A stretch of 64,000 nt of DNA, taken from contig CM075102.1 in the NCBI GenBank assembly GCA_037576195.1, positions 13,264,745-13,328,744 of the forward strand. Direction: 5' to 3'. The DNA is from Phytoseiulus persimilis. Taxonomy: Eukaryota; Arthropoda; Arachnida; Mesostigmata; Phytoseiidae. Within the stretch, counting starts at the first letter, position 1, and each line of letters begins with the position of its first letter. Below the pieces are notes generated by a model. It had not been told where the DNA came from and made no database searches. It saw nothing but the letters and a program-made list of their open reading frames with translations. The position numbers and the translations under genes were made by a program. This document shows positions 56,278-64,000 of the stretch, one piece after another.

Positions 56278-56649
56278 TTAGTGATTCCATGGGGCGTCTC
56301 CTTTCAACGCATCGCCCCAGCCTATGAAATATAGGTCCTGGAGCGCCTCGTGTTCGCGTTGGCTAGCCTCGTCGTAAATTGGAGGGATCCTCCGAGGCTG
56401 GGAGGAATCAACCGGTCTTGAGTGCGCCTCGACCGTTGGCTGCTGTGCTCGCGGCAGGGTTTCTTCAGCGCGCTGGGATGCTTGCTGTGTCCTGAGCTCT
56501 TGTTGTCTCTTTTTCTGGGTCTTCTTAGCTTTCCGGGATGAGCGCTTGGTTTTCTTGGGGGCGGCTCGCTTGCAGTGGCGACTCTTCTTGCCACTCTTCA
56601 GGCAGTTCCCCGAGGGGACTCGACCCACGACTCGTTTTTGACCAGCCAT
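56278..56649 (-). CDS. Lys/Arg-rich small protein, copy F (intact)
   Basis: ATG 56649 opens 123 residues that differ from copy E at only a handful of positions: N17C, E95-equivalent Thr, Ala for Glu in the Gln/Glu region, and Gln for His in EALQDLYF. All changes keep the frame, the basic N-terminal half and the WGDALKGDAPWNH end. TATA box and AATAAA are kept. The gene is divergent from FCP1-like copy 4. Function unknown, as for copy E. Confidence 0.6.
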   Translation of the reverse strand: MAGQKRVVGRVPSGNCLKSGKKSRHCKRAAPKKTKRSSRKAKKTQKKRQQELRTQQASQRAEETLPRAQQPTVEAHSRPVDSSQPRRIPPIYDEASQREHEALQDLYFIGWGDALKGDAPWNH

Positions 56650-56729
56650 GTTACTGAGACGAAAGACTTCTGGTTCTACAACGTGATTCTACAAGACACC
56701 AAGTGATCTCGCGATCGTGTTCGGGCCAG

Positions 56730-56740
56730 TTTATATAAGG
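56730..56740 (-). promoter_or_regulatory. TATA box of Lys/Arg-rich gene F
   Basis: CCTTATATAAA on the - strand lies ~85 nt before the ATG, as in copy E. Confidence 0.5.
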
Positions 56741-57778
56741 CTTCAGAGCGCCTATCCCTCGCTCTCTACAGTATCGAAATGCAAACGAGCTGTGATGAGT
56801 GGTGAGAACCGATCTTGGTGCGTCCACATCTCTTGCACGGAAGAGATGAGGATGTCCCCGTTCGATCGCGTCGCTGTTGTAGTTTCGGGCGTGGATCACG
56901 TTCGCTCCCTGGCTCCCTGGCACTTCGGAGACCCCTAGAGGCGGCAGGGAGAAAAGCTCTCGACGTGGACTGGTGGAGCCAAGGCCTCTCCTTAGAGACG
57001 TTGATGCGGGAAGATTTTTCGAACTTTTGTTAGCCGTGATGGGACCCTGTTGATTGATTAACACCGCGTTTACAGTCTCGAATGTGACCTTAAGTGTTGG
57101 AATTTCCCAAAATATTCACCCGGAAGCGCGGACGTTTGCGTGAGGGGGGCAGGATTGCTCGCATAAATCTTTGGTCCCTGCGGGCTGAGGTGTGACTCGA
57201 GCGCGACTTTCCAAGAATCCGGAAATAGTTCAAGGGTGCTTGTTGCCTCTTTAGGTCGGACCCACTGTGTAACCTGGTCGTCACGATTGCAAAGCACAGG
57301 CTCCAAACCTCTTGCTACAAGACGACTAGCCATTTTCAAGCGGCGTCTGAATTCCGTCTTTCTTCACATTCTGAGTATCGACCGCCCTCATTGAATGCTC
57401 GAAGAGAGTGAAGGATTCCGTAGCCGAAGAACTCCGGGCTACACACGAAGTTTTGACGTGAAAATGTCTTCTCGGGAGCGAGAGATTCAGTTGTGTGATT
57501 ATTCCTGATCCACGGAACGGAATCCAATGGAACTTGTAACTCATCTTTGCTGTTGAGCTTTGCTGAAGTCAGGCTCAGCCTGTTCTAGTAACCCCCAAAA
57601 GCCCGCGAATCTACGGGACGATAATCTACTGCGGACGAACCGTAAGTCGCTTGACATAGGCGAGACATTCTCGCGCAAGACACCGGCAATATCTCCGATA
57701 CTTCAGTCCTGATCTTTTCCAGTCGGAAGGTTCTTCGGTCTAGAGGTTCTCAATGCGAATCGACATTGTTGGAATCTT

Positions 57779-58279
57779 ATGTTTCTTCGTGCGTGTCTAT
57801 CCGGGATAGGGAAAGAAACAGAGCGTGAACTCTGCTCCCAGAGCAGCCGAGCTTGCTTCCGCAATCTCATTGCTGTCTTCTCTCTCATTCTGAGTCCTCC
57901 CTCCGTGCATCTCAGATTGAAGAGGTTATCGATCGAGAGGTTCTGTCATCATCCTTATCAAGAACCATGGGCCTTGAGAAACGGCTATCGCGTGCCGGGA
58001 AAGTTCGAGAACAAACTCGTGATGGTTCGTTACCGAGACAGTTCAGACTGGATTACTAGCGAGAACGAACACTCCAGTAAACTGTCAGAACAAGTTCGCC
58101 TCAAGTATTTGTTTGTCGTTACTCGCTGGCGTTCCAAAAAATGTCAGCCAAGCCAAAGAGGGGATGAGAGATATCATTACCACGCATACAGGACTCGGAG
58201 TCATCCAACGTTCCAGCGACATCTCGGGAATACTTCGGAGCATGCAAGAGGTCATTTTCGAACAACCTCAGAATCGTGA
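57779..58279 (+). other. uncertain 166-codon ORF in unit 4
   Basis: This is the counterpart of 50033-50533. The competing frame here has a stop where unit 3 reads CAG (gattacTAGcg near 58058), which argues against that frame being coding across the junction. Confidence 0.2.
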
Positions 58280-58999
58280 CGTAAATCTCGCTTTCGCGGC
58301 GCTCGGCTCTCCGCCCAAGACGCGCTCTTGAGAGCAACGGGTTTCCAAGCGAGTCTTCGCTAGGGGTCGCAGAGCCGGGTCTGATACCCGGTTCCGAATC
58401 CGGTTATCCAAGGCTGGCCCGATGCCCGACTACCGATTTAAAGAGTTGACTCCGGGGTCAATCCGACCATGTTATCTGGAGTCCGTTGACCCGGGCATTC
58501 GAGGCCGGACCCGGGTATTTGCGACCCCTGATCTTGGCTGCTTTGGAGATGTTCGACGCTCTGATGAACTCGGTTCTGGATCCGAGCGGACCCGAGAGGT
58601 TCTGTCTGCCTTACCGATCATGATTGAGAGATCTTTTCGTTGATGGGAACCCCGAGTCAACGATATCTTGTTCTGCCAATCAGCAGATTCCTTGTAAACA
58701 GAATACCTAAATCCACCATTGTGAACCCCCCTCAAACCACAGGGTGCTGCGACCCCGTAATGGCGGTGAGAACAGACGCGAATACTCGCAAGATAGCAAA
58801 TTGAAAACTCTCTCCGGAGCTCTCGCAACTCGATTTCATACAACACAGCGGATCATCTTCACTTCAATGAAGTTCACAAATCGGCTGAAAGCCTTAGACC
58901 GATAGACTGCTTAGACCGATATTCTCGTTCTGCTTATTCCAGCCAGAGTGCGACTGTGCTTTTTGGAAAGTGGACAAAATATATTCCCCAGTGTTCGTA

Positions 59000-61360
59000 A
59001 TGGCTCCACCTTGTTTCATGGAGCTGAGCGAATCCGAACGCGACGAGGTAAGTCGAATGATTCGGAAATTCCTGTGTCCGCCTCTCGCTCGGAGGTGGAG
59101 ACGTGATGAATGAGCAAAAGCGTTTCTCGAGAATCGCACTTGAGGGAATAGTGTATGCAATGGATCGCTAGAATCTGAGTCAGCGTATAGGCTCTGATTC
59201 CCGCGTCCAACGGTGTTGATGTGGCTCTTCTTGTGTTGTTGATTGAGTTTTCTGACCCACTCCCGAGAGTACGGGGCATCGTGCATGATTTCTAAGGACA
59301 ATACGCACATCCGATGAGACATGTGGGACATGAGATTCAGACGGATGCATCCAGTTCCCCTGAGCGCTGAGCCATGCTCGATCCTGATGATCAGACGTCC
59401 GGTAACCCCCGATCCCTACCGCCCATCGAGCATACCCCTCCCGAAACTCCCGAAGGAATGATATTTCATCTAACGCTCGACTGACTCAATGATTCCTTTC
59501 CAGGTGAAATCCAATGGAGTTACGAGTTGCGTGCACCCGGTCGAAACGGAGGATATGTGCGCCTCATGCGGAGCCGAATCAGAGATGTAAGTACTTCTGA
59601 GAACTACTGACTCCATTTGATGCTGTAACGGAAATTCCTGAAACCCATTTGTCTCCTTCTCGGCAGACAAGATCCCGATTCTGCCGAGGTCGCAGCTTTT
59701 GTTTCGTTGGCCTACCAACGACCGGAGGTGCGAGTCAGCAGAGCACTGGCCCGCTCCGTCGGAAAGGTTGGTTGAGATAGATTCTCCGCCGATACTCGGC
59801 ATGTTGCGAGACTCATGAGTCGAGGAGGTCGATATTGATCCCAAATTGATATCCAAGGTCATTCCAGGAAGAAAAGTTGCGGTTGTTGGCACAGAGGAAG
59901 ATGGTCCTCCTAATCGATCTGGACCAGACCCTCATACACACGACGGACAGGCTCGTGAGCAACAAAATCGAGGGCGTTCACCGCTTCCTTCTGCCCGGCG
60001 ATGATTACTGCCTTCACACTCGTATCCGCCCGGGAACCGAAACTTTCCTGGAAAATGTGAGTTCAAAGTTTAGCTCAACAGATCCCTCGTCGCGATGATT
60101 GGCAGTCGATCGCTCATCACGTGGGAAGAGAACGAAGTCATCCTAAGCTTCAAACCCTTCCAGGTCTCCCAGCTCTTCGAGCTACACGTAGTCACGTTCG
60201 GGGACCGTGCATACGCGGACAAGATAGTTTCGTTGCTCGATCCAACGAAGAAGTATTTCCAGTCTCGCGTTCTGTCTCGCGATGAAAGTATAGACCAAAC
60301 ATCCAAGGCTTCAAACCTCGGGAACTTGTTCCCCGCTGGCGATGAAATGGTCTGCATCATCGATGATCGCGAAGATGTTTGGGAATACGCGTCGAATCTC
60401 GTGGCGGTGAAACCTTACGTGTTCTTCCGCGGAGCTGGGGATATCAATGCGCCGTCAACAGTCCTAGCGGAGTGTCACGCGATGCCTGCGAGCGAAGGAG
60501 GGTTCTGCAGTGCCGCTCTATCCCCCGAGAATCCTGAGGCCCTCCTCGCTGATCAGGATATAGTCGCATGCTTGGAGACGCTCATCGAGGTCACATCCGT
60601 GGAGGCTGACGGCGTCATCGACTTCCATGACAGTGATGATCATCTCACCCACCTCGAGAGGACTCTGCGGAAGGTGGGTGCTAAAGACTAAGTCTCAATC
60701 TGTATTTTGTGATCGCTGTCGGGTCGCGGGAAATATCGACGATGCATAGGGATTTCAGAATGACATTGCTTTCGCAGATTCACCGGGCGTACTTCAAGCG
60801 GTATGAGCGGAGGAGGAGCAAAAAGCCTGAGAGATCGGCTCCGATGTCCGGACTCCCCAATTCAAGGAAAGTCATTCCGCGTGTGCGGAGGAAAACCCTG
60901 AAGGGAGTGGTCGTCGTCTTCAGCGGCTGTTTTCCGATCAACCAGAGCCCGGAAAGCGTGAAAATCTGCTCTGTGGCTGCTGCGCTTGGCGCAGAAGTCC
61001 AGAACAAGATCACCCCGGCGACAACTCATCTCGTCGCGGCTCGGCCGGGCACAGCGAAGGTCTTCCAGGCTCGAGAGCTCGGAACAGTCGAGGTAGGCTC
61101 TCGGGGGGATGAAACCCGATTCACGATCAGTTCCACCTTTCACCAAGCTTGTTGGTGACCTCGATCTCGGTTTCCAGGTAGTCTCGCCGCAATGGCTTTG
61201 GTCGTGCGCCGAACGATGGCAGAGGATGCCGGAGGCGTTGTTCCCGGTTGCGGATTTCTTCCCGTTCCTCGGTGTGGCGCAGTTCAGGGCAGCTCCGCTC
61301 GATGTTGATGAACAGCGGGGGAATCATGGACCCCCGATGAAGAAGTCGAAGCGCGCCTGA
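59000..61360 (+). CDS. FCP1-like RNA polymerase II CTD phosphatase, copy 4
   Basis: Exons 59000-59047, 59504-59586, 59667-59766, 59868-60056, 60164-60673, 60778-61092 and 61178-61360 total 1428 nt and encode 475 residues, apparently identical to copy 3. Intron sizes are 456, 80, 80, 101, 107, 104 and 85 nt-class, all GT-AG. The phases (0, 2, 0, 0, 0, 0) agree at every joint, which supports the model strongly. The FCP1 catalytic domain and BRCT domain are complete. Copies 3 and 4 have identical 5' leaders, so both may be expressed. Whether a full-length FCP1 exists elsewhere in the genome cannot be seen here. Confidence 0.92.
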
Positions 61361-62308
61361 GATGACGACCAATGAGGCCCGTGATGTTTTCTCCGCAACC
61401 GACGCACAGCGGGAGGAAGTGATCCAGTCTCAACTCTGACATAACTGTGATATATATTTTATTCATCTATCAACCCGACATTCAGATGCTGGAAAAATAA
61501 GAATTGGGATGATTCCGAATGGATTGGAAAACTGGCACGGTGCAATCTTCCTTTCATGAGATGGGATTCTCGGCCTCTGCTGCTTAGATTCGTGGGATGG
61601 AACCCCATCATCATCCGAGAAAAAGGATTGGTGGCGAGTCGCGACACCAGCAGATTTGATTTTTATGTCCCAATCCAGGGTGTTTTCCGAAGTTTCTGAA
61701 TCGATACCATGAATAGGCGGGCAGATACTGCGTGGTCCCGAGGTCGGCTGTTCGAGCGTGTTTGAACATAGTGTCCGAGAAGCCCATGTTTGAGAGGGCC
61801 TGGTGACGTCTAGCCACGAAATTGAAACGTCTCGTGGAGGATGAGTCACGGCAGCGAAACAACAGAGATTCCGAATTCCAATAAGCTGTGGTAGCTGAGG
61901 AGCAGGTGTCCGGGTGAGACGCGGAATAATCGTTCGAGCTGAACGCTTCTAACTTCGAGCGATGCGAATACTTGTTGCCTGGCGTCCCGTTGGTGGTTCA
62001 TGGTCCAGCATGGACCATGAGCTTGCAAACGGCAGGCTCAAATAGATCTGCATTTCAGAGGCATTCGAGTGCGAAAGACGTGATGCCGGCGGAAAAACGC
62101 ACCGGAAGCTGGCTCATTCTTGTGAGCGAGGACGCCAGGCAAGCTTCCCTTAATGAGTAGCGGTCGCTACCCCTCAGCGTCCATCAGCCTGAGCCGTGAA
62201 CCTCATCCATCCGGACTTTCTTGGCAGAATTACGGAAGTAAGGGACAGAAGTTCTCTTTATTCGATTCCATTCCGATCTCCGGCGTCCGGCAAAATTTTC
62301 ATAATTCG

Positions 62309-62696
62309 CTCTCGTCAGTTTGTTTGTCAGTTCGGCCCTCCTAATCTATATATATAAAAATCCAGGGTCTGTTTGTTTGTTTGTTTGTTTGTTTGTTTGT
62401 CCTCAATAGGCTCCTCTGGGATTGATCGGATCGACTTGGAACAAACTGCATAATGTGGGGCGGCTCACCGGGAAGGACATAGGCCACCCACCCCTCCCCT
62501 CCTCCCCCTCCCCTCCTCCACCCCTCGCGATTTACCCCAACTTTGACCCCCTCCATACTGTCACCCGCATCCAAATTCTGACGATAAGGTGCACCGCCCC
62601 GTTATGACGCCAGCCAGACTCTTAGGCCTCATCCCATCGTCATCGGATATCCTTCCCTACCCCCTCTCTTATACATCTATCATAAAAATCTATCAT
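62309..62696 (+). repeat. possible Helentron-type head with (GTTT)n and pyrimidine-rich tract
   Basis: tatatatataaaaatccagg (62347) leads into (GTTT)7 at 62371-62400, then cctcaataggctcctctggg, a gatcggatcgacttgg segment, and ggaaggacataggccaccc. From memory, this order resembles a conserved block seen in many arthropod Helentron-like rolling-circle elements. A pyrimidine-rich run (62486-62530) follows, then the satellite. Ends of an element were not found. Confidence 0.4.
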
Positions 62697-64000
62697 GAAA
62701 ATATCTGGAGGGGTGATTCTGAGAACAATAAGGCCACTACTTCCCAACTCTGGAGGGGTGATTCCGAGACAAATCTGGCCATTAGTTTCCAACTCTGGAG
62801 GGTTGATTACGAGACAAATCTGGCCATTACTTTCCAACTCTGGAGGGGTGATTACGAGACCAATCTGGACATTACTTTCCAACTCTGGAGAGGTGATTCC
62901 GGTGCCAATCTGGCCATTACTTTCCAACTTTAGGGGGGTGATTCCGAGACCAATCCGGCCATTACTTTCCAACTCTGGAGGGGTGATTCCGAGACCAATC
63001 TGGACATTACTTTCCAACATTAGAGGGATGATTCCGAGACCAATCTGGCCATTACTTTCCAACTCTGGAGGAGTGATTCCGGGACCAATCTGGCCATTAC
63101 TTCCCAACTCTGGAGGGGTGATTCCGGGACCAATCTGGCCATTACTTTCCAACTCTGAAGGGGTGATTCCGGGACCAATCTGGCCATTACTTTCCAACTC
63201 TGGAGGGGTGATTCCGAGACCAATCTGGCCATTACTTTACAACTCTGGAGGGGTGATTCCGAGACCAATCTGGCCATTACTTTCCAACATTAGAGGGGTG
63301 ATTCCGAGACCTATAAGGCCATTACTTACCAACTCTGGAGGGTTGATTCCGAGACCAATCTGGCCATTACTTTCCAACTCTGGAGGGGTGATTCTGAGAC
63401 CAATCTGGCCATCACTTTCCAACTCTGGAGAGGTGATTCTGAGACCAATCTGGCCATCACTTTCCAACTCTGGAGGGGTGATTCCGGTATCAATCTGGCC
63501 ATTAGTTTCCAACTCTGGAGGGGTGATTCCGGTACCAATCTGGCCATTAGTTTCCAACTCTGGAGGGGTGATTCCGGTATCAATCTGGCCATTAGTTTCC
63601 AACTCTGGAGGGGTGATTCCGGTATCAATCTGGCCATTAGTTTCCAACTCTGGAGGGGTGATTCCGGTGCCAATCTGGCCATTAGTTTCCAACTCTGGAG
63701 GGGTGATTCCGGTATCAATCTGGCCATTAGTTTCCAACTCTGGAGGGGTGATTCCGGTACCAATCTGGCCATTACTTTCCAACTCTGGAGGGGGGATTCT
63801 GAGACCAATCTGGCCATTACTTTCCAACTCTGGAGGGGTGATTCCGGTATCAATCTGGCCATTAGTTTCCAACTCTGGAGGGGTGATTCCGGTACCAATC
63901 TGGCCATTACTTTCCAACTCTGGAGGGGGGATTCTGAGACCAATCTGGCCATTACTTTCCAACTCTGGAGGGGTGATTCCGAGACCAATCTGGCCATTGG
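62697..64000 (+). repeat. 45-bp minisatellite, right array (runs off window)
   Basis: About 29 units of 45 bp, with core ccaactctggaggggtgatt followed by ccgagaccaatctggccatt and acttt. Two subtypes alternate: one with ccgagaccaatc and attacttt, one with ccggtatcaatc and attagttt (mostly 63480-63900). Blocks of the second subtype suggest recent local expansion. The family also forms the left array (871-1750) in inverse orientation. Long open frames through it are a result of the 15-codon period. Confidence 0.95.

Larger units (their letters stand above)
55877..62308. repeat. segmental duplication, unit 4
   Basis: This is the counterpart of 48181-54558. It contains Lys/Arg-rich gene F (-) and FCP1-like copy 4 (+). 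Small length differences near 56.9 and 57.3 kb (for example an extra ~50 nt at 57265-57320) change the offset from 7692 to 7746. To the right of that the offset is constant and the match nearly perfect. Confidence 0.88.

Noticed and set aside
60095-60163. ATG at 60095 as an alternative start for the FCP1 exon 5 frame
   Set aside because: It lies in intron 4. Using the ccttccag acceptor at 60163 gives the phase and the FLEN-VSQLFELHV joint expected from FCP1, so the ATG is only an open intron end.
62640-63997. Long open frames (185-241 codons) on the - strand across the right array, such as repeats of ELETNGQIDTGITPP
   Set aside because: The 45-bp repeat is a multiple of three, so frames without a stop in one unit stay open through all units. 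There is no start context, domain or composition typical of a protein.

Overview
The window is eukaryotic: the single-host genes are split by short GT-AG introns, and the rest is typical animal transposon DNA (Tigger/pogo, Tc1, Copia, Ty3/Gypsy, a non-LTR element, a foldback element, minisatellites). An arthropod is the most likely source; a chelicerate such as a mite is a guess that the sequence alone does not prove.

Layout. (1) 0.76-1.75 kb: a 45-bp minisatellite. (2) 3.1-26.3 kb: one four-element nest. A Tigger DNA transposon (3116-26287, TA target duplication) was entered by a ~9.2-kb Copia retrotransposon (3163-24593, duplication GAAGG). The Copia element was itself entered by a non-LTR retrotransposon (4801-9900, 17-bp duplication inside the Copia protease) and by a Gypsy-type retrotransposon (16740-23822, duplication CATG). 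(3) 26.3-43.5 kb: unrecognised DNA, a Tc1 relic split by a MITE, and the first two units of a duplicated host cluster. (4) 43.5-62.3 kb: further, younger units of that cluster. (5) 62.3-64 kb: a possible Helentron-type head followed by the same 45-bp minisatellite in the opposite orientation, running off the window.

Host cluster. Four copies of a compact FCP1-like (CTDP1-type) RNA polymerase II CTD phosphatase lie on the + strand, and six copies of a small Lys/Arg-rich protein of unknown function lie on the - strand. FCP1 copy 1 is broken. Copies 2, 3 and 4 splice into intact 480, 475 and 475 residue proteins whose seven exon phases all agree; copies 3 and 4 appear to encode the same protein. 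Two of the six Lys/Arg-rich copies are intact, each with a TATA box and a poly(A) signal, and each sits upstream of and divergent from an intact FCP1-like gene. This points to repeated duplication of a gene pair.

Most unusual features. The Copia element carries, past its pol region, a small single-pass membrane protein ORF on the sense strand and about 3 kb of antisense coding sequence: a 535-residue Ser/Thr-rich membrane protein and a coiled-coil membrane protein with an intron. The Gypsy element carries an intact 395-residue ORF where env would sit. It joins a retroviral-type zinc knuckle, a 10-residue acidic repeat and a RING plus SIAH-type zinc finger, and so looks like a captured E3 ubiquitin ligase.
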